From: Nocardia crassostreae | GTDB lineage: Bacteria; Actinomycetota; Actinomycetes; Mycobacteriales; Mycobacteriaceae | Reading direction: 5' to 3' | DNA: 64,000 bases | NCBI RefSeq assembly: GCF_001613405.1 | Contig: NZ_BDCH01000028.1 | Span: 1 to 64,000 of the forward strand | In this document: in pieces, positions 9,888-18,652 of the stretch | How positions within the stretch are numbered: the first letter of the stretch is position 1 | How the letters are laid out: each line of letters opens with the position of its first letter | Notes under the pieces: model-generated | The model's input: the letters and a program-made list of their open reading frames with translations, nothing else | Database searches by the model: none | Told to the model about the DNA's origin: nothing | Position numbers and translations under genes: made by a program

Positions 9888-10868
9888 ATGAAGTCGGTCC
9901 GCAACGCACGCGGCTGGACCCGGGCGGCCGTGGCCGTCCTCGCGGGTGTGCTCACCCTCGGAATCGCGGCCTGCGGGTCCGCCTCGGACGAACCCTCCGG
10001 CAGCGGCGAACCCGTCACCATCGCGCACGCGCTGGGCGAGACCACCATTACCGGGGTGCCCGAACGCATTGTGGCGCTGGGTAATCAGTGGCTCGACACG
10101 GTGCAGGCGCTGGGCGTCACGCCGGTCGGCTACATCGACAATATCTCCGTGCTGAGCAAGAACCTCGCACCGTGGGAGCCCGAATCCCTGAAGTCGGTCA
10201 AGGCCCTCGACACCACGGGCAGCCTGCCCGAGCAGATTGCGGCGCTGAATCCGGATCTCATCCTGGCCGACGCCTTCATCGCGGATGCCAAGACCTATGG
10301 GGACCTATCCAAGGTCGCGCCCACGATTCCGGGTCTCACCAAGGAAGCGGTCACCCCGTGGGCCGACCAGGTCAACGCACTGGGCAAGGTGCTGCACAAG
10401 ACCGCCGAGGCCGACAAGCTGGTGGCGGACCTGAACGCGCGCATCGACGGCATTGCCAAGAAGAACCCCGGCTTGCAGGGCAAGACGTTCATCAGCAGCT
10501 GGCTGGCCGGGCCCACCCAGCTCATGGTTCTCACCGATCCGGCCGACGGCTCCAGCCGCCTGTTCACCCAGATGGGCATGACGATTCCGCCGTCGCTGGT
10601 GGCCCAGGGCGGCACCGGCGGGCGGCTCGCGCTCTCGCCCGAGCGGTTCGACGAGCTGAATTCCGATCTGCTGCTGGCCGGTTACTCGCCGGGTCAGGAC
10701 GAGAAGTACCGCCAGCTCCCGGGTTACAACGACCTGCCCGTGGTGAAGAAGAACGCCGTCGTCTTCCTGACCGTGCAGGAGATCAGCGCCGTCAACCAGC
10801 CGACCCCACTGGCGCTGCCCTACATCCTGGACAAGCTGGAACCGGCGATCGCCAACGCGGCCAAGTAA
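9888..10868 (+). CDS. Iron-siderophore ABC transporter substrate-binding lipoprotein
   Basis: 326 residues, FepB/FhuD-type periplasmic binding protein (PF01497 fold). An N-terminal signal ends in a lipobox (LGIAAC, cysteine near residue 29), so the protein is probably a membrane-anchored lipoprotein outside the cell. The binding-protein body has the usual ITGVPERIVALGNQWLDTVQALG opening, NPDLILADAF in the middle and a long helix bridging two lobes. Ribosome site GAAGGAGAGG is 8 bases before the ATG. The IdeR box upstream predicts expression under iron starvation. It should deliver a ferric siderophore to a permease not encoded in this window. The SagB-type gene follows after 31 bases and is probably co-transcribed. 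Confidence 0.9.
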   Translation: MKSVRNARGWTRAAVAVLAGVLTLGIAACGSASDEPSGSGEPVTIAHALGETTITGVPERIVALGNQWLDTVQALGVTPVGYIDNISVLSKNLAPWEPESLKSVKALDTTGSLPEQIAALNPDLILADAFIADAKTYGDLSKVAPTIPGLTKEAVTPWADQVNALGKVLHKTAEADKLVADLNARIDGIAKKNPGLQGKTFISSWLAGPTQLMVLTDPADGSSRLFTQMGMTIPPSLVAQGGTGGRLALSPERFDELNSDLLLAGYSPGQDEKYRQLPGYNDLPVVKKNAVVFLTVQEISAVNQPTPLALPYILDKLEPAIANAAK

Positions 10869-10899
10869 TTCCATTCCCCATAGATTCGAAGGACCGCGG

Positions 10900-12267
10900 T
10901 TGTCGTCCCACGCCCAGACCCGTTACGCCCTGCGTCCCGGCGTCACCTGTCTGACCGTTCCCGTCGGCGCGGTGCTGTTGAACCCGCCGCACAACGAGAA
11001 GCTGACGGGCCTGGCGCCCGCCCAGATTCAGGCGCTCAAGACCCTCAACCGCGGCCCTGCCACCCTGCACGAGCTGACCGGCGGGGCCGAATCCGCCGAA
11101 GTGGCAAGCCTTCTCGATCTGCTCTCCGCCGGTGGCTGGCTCACCCGCACGATCCGCGACGGCGAGCGCGACCTCTATACGGTGCGTCCCTTCGCCACCC
11201 CTCCGGCCGCGCCCGCCCCCTCTCCCGTGACGGCGACCCTCTCCAAATTCACGGTGATCCACCGGGATTCGGAGGGTCTGGTGCTCGAGCACCCCACTTC
11301 CTGGTGCGACCTCCGCATTCACGATCCCCGTTTGCTGGCTCTCGCCGCCGGTGCGTCCCCCGCGGAACTGGGCCTGTCCGAACAGGTCTCGGCCCAGCTT
11401 GCCGCCGACCTGCATCGCGGCGGTTTCACCGCCGACCCGGACACCGAGGACGAAACCTTCACCACCCGCAGCTGGACTCCCTCGGACCTGTGGTTCCATC
11501 GCCGCAGCACCTTGGGCCCGCGCGTCCTCACCTGGGACCACTTCGGCCCCACCAAATGGGCGAAGGACACCTTCCCCCTGCCCCCGGCCCGCAAGCCCGC
11601 CTACCCGAGCGCCCCGATCGCGCTTCCCGCGCCGGATCTCGAAACGCTGAGCATCGCGGACCCCAGCCTGACCACGGTCCTCGAGGATCGCCGCTCCACC
11701 CGCGCCTTCGATGAGGCGAACCCCATTACCCTCGCTCAGCTGTCCGAACTCCTCTACCGCACGGCGCGCACCCGCTCGATCGAAACCACGCCCGACGGCG
11801 AGGAACTCCCCTCGCGCCCCTACCCCTCCGGCGGCAGCGTCCACGAACTGGAGCTCTATCCCGTGGTCCGCCACGTCGCGGGCCTGGCCCCCGGCATGTA
11901 CCACTACGACTCCTTCGACCACACCCTGTGCCTGATCGACCCCGCCGATTCGCCTGCGGTCCAGCGTCTTCTGAAAACCACCTCCGCCACCCTCGCCGAT
12001 GCGGCCGAACCCCAACTGGTTCTGCTGATCGGCGCTCGGGCGGGCCGGGTCATGTGGTCCTACGAGGGCGTCCCCTACGCCAACATCCTCAAGCACGTCG
12101 GCGTCCTCATGCAGACCCTCTACCTGGCGGCTACCGCAATGGGTTTGGGCGCGGTGGCCCAGGGTTTCAGCGACACCGCCGCCTTCACCACCGCCACCGG
12201 CGTCAACGAACTGGAAGAATGCAACGTAGGCAGCATGATCGTCGGCACCCCCGCTACGCCGAGGTAG
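10900..12267 (+). CDS. SagB-type (ThcOx) nitroreductase-family dehydrogenase
   Basis: 455 residues from a TTG start with GAAGGA 6 bases upstream. The N-terminal 220 residues form a winged-helix-like segment, and the C-terminal half is an FMN nitroreductase-fold domain with VLEDRRSTRAFDE, PSGGSVHELELYPVV and the late GLGAVAQGFSD segment, the layout of SagB/McbC oxidases. Such enzymes oxidise thiazolines or oxazolines to thiazoles or oxazoles. Next to a siderophore receptor and downstream of an IdeR box, oxidation of a heterocycle in an iron-scavenging peptide is a reasonable inference; a ribosomal-peptide role is less likely because no SagC/D partner or precursor peptide was found. Ends with TAG. 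Confidence 0.85.
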   Translation: MSSHAQTRYALRPGVTCLTVPVGAVLLNPPHNEKLTGLAPAQIQALKTLNRGPATLHELTGGAESAEVASLLDLLSAGGWLTRTIRDGERDLYTVRPFATPPAAPAPSPVTATLSKFTVIHRDSEGLVLEHPTSWCDLRIHDPRLLALAAGASPAELGLSEQVSAQLAADLHRGGFTADPDTEDETFTTRSWTPSDLWFHRRSTLGPRVLTWDHFGPTKWAKDTFPLPPARKPAYPSAPIALPAPDLETLSIADPSLTTVLEDRRSTRAFDEANPITLAQLSELLYRTARTRSIETTPDGEELPSRPYPSGGSVHELELYPVVRHVAGLAPGMYHYDSFDHTLCLIDPADSPAVQRLLKTTSATLADAAEPQLVLLIGARAGRVMWSYEGVPYANILKHVGVLMQTLYLAATAMGLGAVAQGFSDTAAFTTATGVNELEECNVGSMIVGTPATPR

Positions 12268-12321
12268 GCAGCAGCGGCGTGCGATGTGTCATTGTCACCC
12301 CCGCCTGGAAATATCACCCGC

Positions 12322-12666
12322 ATGACGGCGAATGGGGATGATGTTCGCGCGGTTGCATTCTCGCTCCCGGAAACTCGGGAATTGGTGGAGTGGAACATGC
12401 CGACCTTCCGAGTAAAGGGCAAGCTGTTCCTCACCCTCCCGGAGGGCGAAACCTCCATGGCGGTCCGCTGCCCCATCGCCGACCGCGACGAACTCGTCCA
12501 ATCCGAACCCCATAAGTTCTGGATCGCCTCTCATGAGGCCTACAACGCCTGGGTCCGAGTCCGGCTGTCCGCATTGGATGATCGCGACGAACTGGAAGCC
12601 ATCATCGTGGACTCCTGGCAGCTGGCCGCGCCCCCGCAATTGATCGAGAAACATCGAGGTCTTTGA
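12322..12666 (+). CDS. MmcQ/YjbR family protein
   Basis: About 114 residues. LPETRELVEWNMPTFRVKGKLFLTLPEG and the HKFWIASHEAYNAWVRVRL segment match the small MmcQ/YjbR double-wing DNA-binding-like family, whose cellular role is unclear. ATG at 12322 is chosen because the homologous part starts immediately after it; a GTG at 12286 would add 12 proline-rich residues without a better ribosome site. The gene lies 54 bases behind the SagB-type gene. Confidence 0.78.
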   Translation: MTANGDDVRAVAFSLPETRELVEWNMPTFRVKGKLFLTLPEGETSMAVRCPIADRDELVQSEPHKFWIASHEAYNAWVRVRLSALDDRDELEAIIVDSWQLAAPPQLIEKHRGL

Positions 12667-12747
12667 CCCGCCCGTGCGGCGAAAACTCGGCAAACGGGTT
12701 AAGCTCCGCCGACCGTTTGATGCGCCGAGAGTGATGGGGCACCCTGC

Positions 12748-14628
12748 ATGACTACGTCGAGGGACTGGGGCAACGAGGTCTTCGAGACCTTGAAATGGCT
12801 CGCAATAGCGTTCTCGATCATCACGATCGCATTTGTGGCGATCGCGGCGGTGCTGTTGCGGTACACCCAGTGGGGTAAGCAGTTCTGGGCGATCACGGGC
12901 GAGTATTTCCGGGGGCCGCAGGCGCCGCGGGTGTGGGCGTTCCTCGCGATACTGATCTTCCTGACGGTGTTCGGCGTGCGGCTGAACGTGTTGTTCTCCT
13001 ACTGGAGCGCCGATCTCTACGATTCGTTCCAGACCGGTGCGGCGGCGCTGGGTTCGGGGGATGCGGAAACGCTCGACGTGGCGCGGGACGCGTTCTGGAG
13101 CGCGATGGTCCTGTTCGCCGTGCTGGCCACGATTCACGTGGCGCGGGCCATGGTGTCCATTTACCTGTCGCAGGTTTTCGATATCCAATGGCGAGAATGG
13201 CTGACCGACAATGTCACCCATGACTGGCTGGGGGAGCAGGCGTTCTATCGCGGCCGGTTCATCGACAACACCATCGACAACCCGGATCAGCGCATCGAAT
13301 CCGATATCACCAAGTTCGCGACCTATGCCCGGACCCTGACCCTGGGCGGCGGTACCGCGAACGGTGCGGTCGGCGCGGTGGTGACCGTGGTGTCGTTCAC
13401 CAAGGTGCTGTGGGACCTGTCCGGCCCGATTTCCTTGCTCGGCATAGAGATCCCGCGCGCCATGTCGTTCCTGGTGATCATGTACGTGCTGATCACCTCG
13501 GTGGTGGCGTTCTGGATCGGCCGCCCGCTGATCCGCCTGAACTTCCTCTACGAACGCGTCACCGCCAACTTCCGCTACGCCCTGGTGCGATTGCGCGACA
13601 GTTCCGAGAGCGTCGCCTTCTATCGCGGTGAGCGCGTCGAGCAGCGCGGTCTAATGGAGCGCTTCGCCGCGGTCGTCCGCGTCCTCTGGCAGAAGCTCTA
13701 CCGGTACCTCAAGTTCACCGGCTGGAACTTCTTGGTCAACCAGACCTCGGTGGTGTTCCCCTACCTCATTCAGGCGCCGCGATTCTTCGACGGCCAGATC
13801 AGCCTCGGCGGCATGCAGCAGACCGGCCGGGCGTTCGGCGAAATCCACGCCGCCCTGTCGTTCTTCCGCGAGGCGTACGACACCTTCGCCGAATTCCGCG
13901 CCTCCCTCATGCGTCTCGACGGCCTGATCACCGCCAGCCGCGAATCCCGCGACCTGCCCAAGATCACCAATGTCGAGCTGGCAGATGCCCTGGAGCTCGA
14001 CGACATCACCGTGCGCCGTCCCGACGGGCACGTCCTCGTCGCCGATCTCGAGCTGCGCCTGGTCCCGGGCGATGCCCTTGTGGTGAAGGGTGTTTCGGGC
14101 AGCGGCAAGACGACCCTGCTGCGCACCCTGGCCCAGATGTGGCCCTACGGTTCGGGCACCGTGCGCGATCCGGGCGGCGACGAGACCCTGTTCCTGTCAC
14201 AGGTGCCGTACCTTCCGCTCGGCGATCTGCGCACCGTGGTCAGCTACCCCGCGGATCCGGGCACGATCGACGACGACACGCTGCGCGCCGCGCTCACCAA
14301 GGTGCATCTCGGCCAGCTCGTGAACCGTCTCGACGAGGAAGCGGACTGGTCCAAGATCCTATCCCCGGGTGAGCAGCAGCGCCTCGCGTTTGCGCGCGTG
14401 CTGTTGACCAAGCCCGCGGTGGTGTTCGTGGACGAGGCCACCTCGGCGGTCGACGAGGGGCTCGAGCATTCGCTCTACACCCTCGTCCGCACCGAACTGC
14501 CAGCCCTCATCCTGGTGAGCGTCGCGCACCGCAGCACCGTGGACCAGTTCCACACCAAGCGCCTGGAACTCGACGGGAACGGCCCGTGGCGGCTGGAGCC
14601 CTTGCAGCCGGTCACCACGAAGGCGTGA
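12748..14628 (+). CDS. SbmA/BacA/Rv1819c-type ABC transporter (fused permease-ATPase)
   Basis: 626 residues. An N-terminal membrane domain (about 1-360) with several hydrophobic helices and the family segments FSYWSADLYDSFQ, FYRGRFIDNTIDNPDQRI is followed by one nucleotide-binding domain: Walker A GVSGSGKTT, signature LSPGEQQRLAFARVL, Walker B AVVFVDEATSAVDE. This is the ABC_membrane_2 family that includes YddA and mycobacterial Rv1819c, exporter-fold proteins linked to import of cobalamin and hydrophilic peptides. It acts as a homodimer in the inner membrane. Its position next to iron genes may be coincidental, because 81 bases separate it from the YjbR gene and no iron box was found there. 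Confidence 0.9.
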   Translation: MTTSRDWGNEVFETLKWLAIAFSIITIAFVAIAAVLLRYTQWGKQFWAITGEYFRGPQAPRVWAFLAILIFLTVFGVRLNVLFSYWSADLYDSFQTGAAALGSGDAETLDVARDAFWSAMVLFAVLATIHVARAMVSIYLSQVFDIQWREWLTDNVTHDWLGEQAFYRGRFIDNTIDNPDQRIESDITKFATYARTLTLGGGTANGAVGAVVTVVSFTKVLWDLSGPISLLGIEIPRAMSFLVIMYVLITSVVAFWIGRPLIRLNFLYERVTANFRYALVRLRDSSESVAFYRGERVEQRGLMERFAAVVRVLWQKLYRYLKFTGWNFLVNQTSVVFPYLIQAPRFFDGQISLGGMQQTGRAFGEIHAALSFFREAYDTFAEFRASLMRLDGLITASRESRDLPKITNVELADALELDDITVRRPDGHVLVADLELRLVPGDALVVKGVSGSGKTTLLRTLAQMWPYGSGTVRDPGGDETLFLSQVPYLPLGDLRTVVSYPADPGTIDDDTLRAALTKVHLGQLVNRLDEEADWSKILSPGEQQRLAFARVLLTKPAVVFVDEATSAVDEGLEHSLYTLVRTELPALILVSVAHRSTVDQFHTKRLELDGNGPWRLEPLQPVTTKA

Positions 14629-14643
14629 CCGGCTCCGGGCCCG

Positions 14644-16677
14644 TCAGAGCGTGACGCGCTGGTCGGGCGGCAAGTACGCCTTGTCGCCCTCCTTCACCCC
14701 GAAGGTCGCGTAGAACTGCTCGATATTCCGGACGACCTGGTTGCAGCGGAATTCGCCGGGGGAGTGGGGATCCCCCTGTAGCTGCTGCTCGAGGGATTCC
14801 GGGGTCCGCTGGATGCGCCAGATACGGCCCCAGGATTCGAACATGGGGCGCAGGTCGGGATTGTCGGTGCCGCCGCGCTTTTCGGCAATGCCGTAGGCGG
14901 CCAGGGCAATGCCGAGGCCGCGCAGGTCGGCCAGGTTCTCGCCGACGGTCAGTGCGCCGTTGACGTGATCGTCGGCGGGCAGACCGGTCGGTACTAGGGC
15001 GTCGTACTGCGCGATGAGCTGTTTGGTCTTGACCTCGAACGCGGCTCGGTCCTGTGGGGTCCACCAATCCTTCAGATTGCCGTCGCCGTCGTACATCGAA
15101 CCCTGATCGTCGAAGCCGTGCCCGATCTCGTGGCCGATGACCCCGCCGATCCCGCCGTAGTTGACCGCCGCCTCGGCCTCCGCGGAGAAGAAGGGCTCCT
15201 GCAGAATGCCCGCCGGGAAGACGATTTCATTGCGCGTCGGATCGTAATAGGCATTGACGGTCTGCGGCGGCATACCCCATTCGGTCCTGTCCACCGGCTC
15301 GCCGAGTTTGCCGAACATTCGCTTGTCAGTGAAAGCCTGCACGGCGAGCAGGGATTCGACCAGTTTGCCGCGCGTAATGGACAGCCCGGAGTAGTCCTCC
15401 CACTTATCCGGATAGCCGATCTTGGTATTGATCTTGTCCAGCTTCACGATGGCCGCGGCGCGGGTATCGGGCGACATCCAGGTCGAATTCTCGAAGTCCA
15501 CCCGGTAGGCGGCCATGAGATCGCCCACCAGCCGCTGCACGGCATCCTTGGAATCCGCCGGGAAGTATTGCGCCACATACTGTTTCCCGAGCAACTGGCC
15601 GATGTTCTCGTTGACGGTGTCGATGGCGGTCTTCCACCGTTCCGGTCGCTGTTCGAGCCCGTTGAGCGTCTTCTCGTAGAAGTCGAACTGCGCGTCGGCA
15701 ATGGCGGCGGGCAGATACTCGGCCCAGGTGCGCACCAGGGTCAGCCGTAGATAGTCCCGCCAGGTGTCGATATCCACCTCGCCCCACAGCCCGGCCGCGG
15801 CGGTGACATAGGAGGGCTGGCGCACCAGTACCGCGTCGAACAGTTCCCGCGGCCGGTCTGTATGCCCGGCCAGCCACCGATCCCACTCGAACCGCGGTCC
15901 CAGCGCGGTCAATTCGCTCCAGGAGAGCTTGTTGTACCCGGCCTGCGGATCCCGCAGTCGGACATTGTCCCAGAATCCGGCGGCGATCCGCTTCTCCAGC
16001 TCCAGCACCCGCCGCGCCATCCCGGCCGGATCGCCGAATCCGGCGCCGGTGGCTATCCGCTCCAGGAACTTCTCGTACCCGTCGAGGATGTCGGCGAACT
16101 GCGGATCCCGGTAGTACTGCTCCTCCAGTCCGAGCCCGGACTGATTGATCTGCGCGATATTCCGGCTGGCATCCCGGTCGTCCACACCCACCATGAGCCT
16201 GAACAACCCGTCCACCGGCAGCGCGCCCATGGCGTTCGCGAGCTCGGGCTTCCCGGCGGCGGCGTCGATGCGCGCGAGCCGGTCCCGCAGCGGCGTCATC
16301 CCCAGCTTGTCGATCTCGCCGGTGTCCAGGACCCCGTCGTACAGATCGCGGATCTTCTGCCCATCGGTCCCGGCTCCCGGATCGCCGATCCCCTCCACGA
16401 GCCCGCGCAATTGCTGCTGCGTCCGCTCCTCGACCTCGGCGAATGTGCCGTAGGAGGTCTTGTCCGGCGGCAGCTTGTAGTTGTCCAGCCACTTCCCGTT
16501 GACGTATCGATAGAGGTCGTCCTGCGGCCGGATGCCCGGATCTGATCCGGACATATCGGGCCCGGTGAGCGCCTTGGGCTTGTCCGGGGAACAAGCGGCC
16601 GCGGCGGCGACGAGTGGAACGAGGCCCAGGGCCTTCAGTAGAGTACGGCGGTCAAGAGCGTACGAACGCTCGGTCAA
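14644..16677 (-). CDS. M13 (neprilysin-like) zinc metallopeptidase lipoprotein
   Basis: 677 residues from TTG at 16677, which has GGAGGAG 7 bases upstream; a longer reading to 16827 has no such site. The signal has a twin-arginine pair (DRRTLLK) and a lipobox (VAAAAAC), so a Tat-exported lipoprotein is likely. The catalytic motif HEIGH (H516-H520) and downstream GENLADLRG supply the zinc ligands and catalytic Glu of family M13; NAYYDPTRNEIVFPAG is the substrate-binding segment. Length is normal for bacterial M13 enzymes. These cleave oligopeptides outside the membrane; the mycobacterial homologue Zmp1 has been linked to virulence, but it lacks this lipoprotein signal as far as I recall. Confidence 0.9.
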   Translation of the reverse strand: MTERSYALDRRTLLKALGLVPLVAAAAACSPDKPKALTGPDMSGSDPGIRPQDDLYRYVNGKWLDNYKLPPDKTSYGTFAEVEERTQQQLRGLVEGIGDPGAGTDGQKIRDLYDGVLDTGEIDKLGMTPLRDRLARIDAAAGKPELANAMGALPVDGLFRLMVGVDDRDASRNIAQINQSGLGLEEQYYRDPQFADILDGYEKFLERIATGAGFGDPAGMARRVLELEKRIAAGFWDNVRLRDPQAGYNKLSWSELTALGPRFEWDRWLAGHTDRPRELFDAVLVRQPSYVTAAAGLWGEVDIDTWRDYLRLTLVRTWAEYLPAAIADAQFDFYEKTLNGLEQRPERWKTAIDTVNENIGQLLGKQYVAQYFPADSKDAVQRLVGDLMAAYRVDFENSTWMSPDTRAAAIVKLDKINTKIGYPDKWEDYSGLSITRGKLVESLLAVQAFTDKRMFGKLGEPVDRTEWGMPPQTVNAYYDPTRNEIVFPAGILQEPFFSAEAEAAVNYGGIGGVIGHEIGHGFDDQGSMYDGDGNLKDWWTPQDRAAFEVKTKQLIAQYDALVPTGLPADDHVNGALTVGENLADLRGLGIALAAYGIAEKRGGTDNPDLRPMFESWGRIWRIQRTPESLEQQLQGDPHSPGEFRCNQVVRNIEQFYATFGVKEGDKAYLPPDQRVTL

Positions 16678-16833
16678 CGCGAATCTCCTCCGACGGATTT
16701 CGGATATTGCTCTGACGTAGCTGAAGATGTTCGACGAACTCGGGCCGACGCTAATCGACCACTCTGAGGAAGACCTGAAACCCGCGCGGTGCGCCCCGCG
16801 GGTCCCCTCGCGGGTGACTCTGCCCACCCTGAT

Positions 16834-16893
16834 TTGGGCGCCACCTGCGGTTTCGCTACACTAGACCGGTTGCCTGCGGGAGCTGTACCCGCA
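16834..16893 (+). promoter_or_regulatory. Candidate promoter and leader hairpin of the spc operon
   Basis: TTGGGC (16834-16839) and TACACT (16857-16862) are 17 bases apart, a modest sigma-70-type pair. A 6-bp hairpin (TGCGGG/CCCGCA, 16875-16893) follows in the presumed leader. The roughly 350-base gap before rplN holds no gene. Because no S10-operon gene precedes rplN here, the operon needs its own promoter. Confidence 0.4.
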
Positions 16894-17033
16894 ATCCGGC
16901 CGCGAACCCACAGTGGTTGATCATCTCTGATGCTCCGAAAACCGCTGGCAGGCGCGCGTTTGGGTGGCAACTGACCATGCCCGTCGGGTCGGCAATCCGG
17001 CGTGCATTACGTCCAGGTCTAGGAGGAGCTGAA

Positions 17034-17402
17034 GTGATTCAGCAGGAGTCGCGACTGCGCGTCGCCGACAACACGGGTGCGAAGGAAATCCTCTGCATCC
17101 GCGTGCTCGGTGGTTCGGCGCGTCGCTATGCCGGTATCGGTGATGTCATCGTCGCCACCGTGAAGGACGCCATCCCCGGCGGCAACGTCAAGAAGGGCGA
17201 TGTCGTCAAGGCTGTCGTCGTGCGCACCACCAAGGAGCGCCGCCGTCCGGATGGTTCCTACATCCGTTTCGACGAGAACGCCGCGGTGCTCATCAAGGCG
17301 GACAACGATCCGCGCGGCACCCGCATCTTCGGCCCCGTCGGCCGTGAACTGCGCGACAAGCGCTTCATGAAGATCGTTTCGCTGGCTCCGGAGGTGCTCT
17401 GA
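17034..17402 (+). CDS. rplN: 50S ribosomal protein L14
   Basis: 122 residues, the usual L14 length, from GTG at 17034 with AGGAGG 8 bases upstream; the longer frame from 16917 is not homologous. Opens with IQQESRLRVADNTGAKEILCI and carries the family segment VVRTTKERRRPDGSYIRFDENA. Binds 23S rRNA near the L3/L19 cluster and the subunit interface. First gene of the spc operon; two bases separate it from rplX. Confidence 0.98.
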   Translation: MIQQESRLRVADNTGAKEILCIRVLGGSARRYAGIGDVIVATVKDAIPGGNVKKGDVVKAVVVRTTKERRRPDGSYIRFDENAAVLIKADNDPRGTRIFGPVGRELRDKRFMKIVSLAPEVL

Positions 17403-17404
17403 CC

Positions 17405-17719
17405 ATGAAGGTGCACAAGGGCGACACGGTCATCGTCATCTCGGGCAAGGACAAGGGCGCGAAGGGCAAGGTCATTCAGGCCTTCCCCGCGACCGGCAAG
17501 GTCCTGGTCGAGGGCGTCAACCGCATCAAGAAGCACGTCGCGAATTCCGCGAACCAGCGTGGCGCCAGCTCGGGCGGCATCGTCACCCAGGAAGCGCCGA
17601 TCCAGGCCTCCAACGTGATGGTTGTCGACTCCGACGGCCAGCCGACCCGCGTGGGTTACCGCACGGATGAGAACGGCAAGCGCGTTCGCATCTCCCGTCG
17701 CAACGGGAAGGACATCTGA
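17405..17719 (+). CDS. rplX: 50S ribosomal protein L24
   Basis: 104 residues with the N-terminal KOW motif (KGDTVIVISGKDKGAKGKV) and the DSDGQPTRVGYR C-terminal segment. One of the assembly-initiating 23S rRNA binders. Tightly packed between rplN and rplE. Confidence 0.98.
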   Translation: MKVHKGDTVIVISGKDKGAKGKVIQAFPATGKVLVEGVNRIKKHVANSANQRGASSGGIVTQEAPIQASNVMVVDSDGQPTRVGYRTDENGKRVRISRRNGKDI

Positions 17720-17720
17720 G

Positions 17721-18287
17721 ATGACTTCGACCGATAACAAGGTGCAGCCGCGCCTGAAGGCGCGCTACCGCGCCGAGATCAAGGACGCGCTGCAGAGCGA
17801 GTTCAACTACGACAACGTGATGCAGATCCCGGGTGTCGTGAAGGTCGTCGTGAACATGGGTGTCGGCGACGCCGCCCGTGACGCGAAGCTGATCAACGGC
17901 GCGGTCGCCGACCTCACCCTGATCACCGGCCAGAAGCCCGAGATCCGCAAGGCCACCAAGTCCATCGCGCAGTTCAAGCTGCGTGAGGGCATGCCGATCG
18001 GCGCGAAGGTCACCCTGCGCGGCGACCGCATGTGGGAGTTCCTGGATCGCCTGATCTCCATCGCGCTGCCCCGTATCCGCGACTTCCGCGGCCTGTCGCC
18101 GAAGCAGTTCGACGGCAACGGCAACTACACCTTCGGTCTCTCGGAGCAGTCGATGTTCCACGAGATCGACGTGGACAAGATCGACCGTCCGCGCGGTATG
18201 GACATCACCGTGGTGACCACGGCGACCAACAACGAAGAAGGCCGCGCGCTGCTCAAGCACCTCGGCTTCCCGTTCAAGGAGAACTGA
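17721..18287 (+). CDS. rplE: 50S ribosomal protein L5
   Basis: 188 residues from ATG at 17721, one base behind the rplX stop; the upstream in-frame extension overlaps rplX and is rejected. Motifs: NVMQIPGVVKVVVNMGVG near the start and GMDITVVTTATNNEE near the end. Forms the 5S RNP with L18 and 5S rRNA and contacts the P-site tRNA. Confidence 0.98.
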   Translation: MTSTDNKVQPRLKARYRAEIKDALQSEFNYDNVMQIPGVVKVVVNMGVGDAARDAKLINGAVADLTLITGQKPEIRKATKSIAQFKLREGMPIGAKVTLRGDRMWEFLDRLISIALPRIRDFRGLSPKQFDGNGNYTFGLSEQSMFHEIDVDKIDRPRGMDITVVTTATNNEEGRALLKHLGFPFKEN

Positions 18288-18291
18288 GCAC

Positions 18292-18477
18292 ATGGCTAAG
18301 AAGGCTCTGATCAACAAGGCCAACGCCAAGCCGAAGTTCGCGGTGCGGGCCTACACCCGTTGCCAGCGCTGCGGCCGTCCGCACGCTGTGTACCGCAAGT
18401 TCGGCCTGTGCCGCGTGTGCCTGCGCGAGATGGCTCACCGCGGTGAGCTGCCGGGTGTGCACAAGTCCTCCTGGTAA
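18292..18477 (+). CDS. rpsZ: 30S ribosomal protein S14, type Z (zinc-binding)
   Basis: 61 residues, the short S14 form. Four cysteines (C24, C27, C40, C43) form the CxxC...CxxC zinc ribbon, so this is the C+ paralogue that needs zinc; a zinc-free longer S14 is often encoded elsewhere under Zur in actinobacteria. Ends in GELPGVHKSSW as is typical. Confidence 0.97.
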   Translation: MAKKALINKANAKPKFAVRAYTRCQRCGRPHAVYRKFGLCRVCLREMAHRGELPGVHKSSW

Positions 18478-18500
18478 GTCCCCCAAGACTTTTCGCCTGT

Positions 18501-18525
18501 CCCGGCCACCCGTTACGTGGCCGGG
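18501..18525 (+). promoter_or_regulatory. Hairpin in the S14-S8 intergenic leader
   Basis: CCCGGCCAC and GTGGCCGGG pair perfectly over 9 bp around a 7-base loop, nested inside a weaker outer CTGTCC/GGACAG pairing. It lies in the largest gap inside the operon (175 bases), directly upstream of rpsH. It has no T-run, so it may act as a processing or translational control element rather than a terminator. Confidence 0.45.
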
Positions 18526-18652
18526 CCGGGCGGACAGAAACGGTTCTCCGGGTAACCGGGGAGCACAAACCCCACTTCGTTGTAGGCCCACGATCGCTCC
18601 TGAGAACGGTGCTGAATGGGAACCGCGGCGAGAAAGGTAAACGGTCAAAAAC

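Noticed and set aside
16678..17033. A tRNA or small protein gene upstream of rplN
   Set aside because: No cloverleaf could be drawn, and the open frames lack a ribosome site or family signature; a promoter and a hairpin were the only elements seen.
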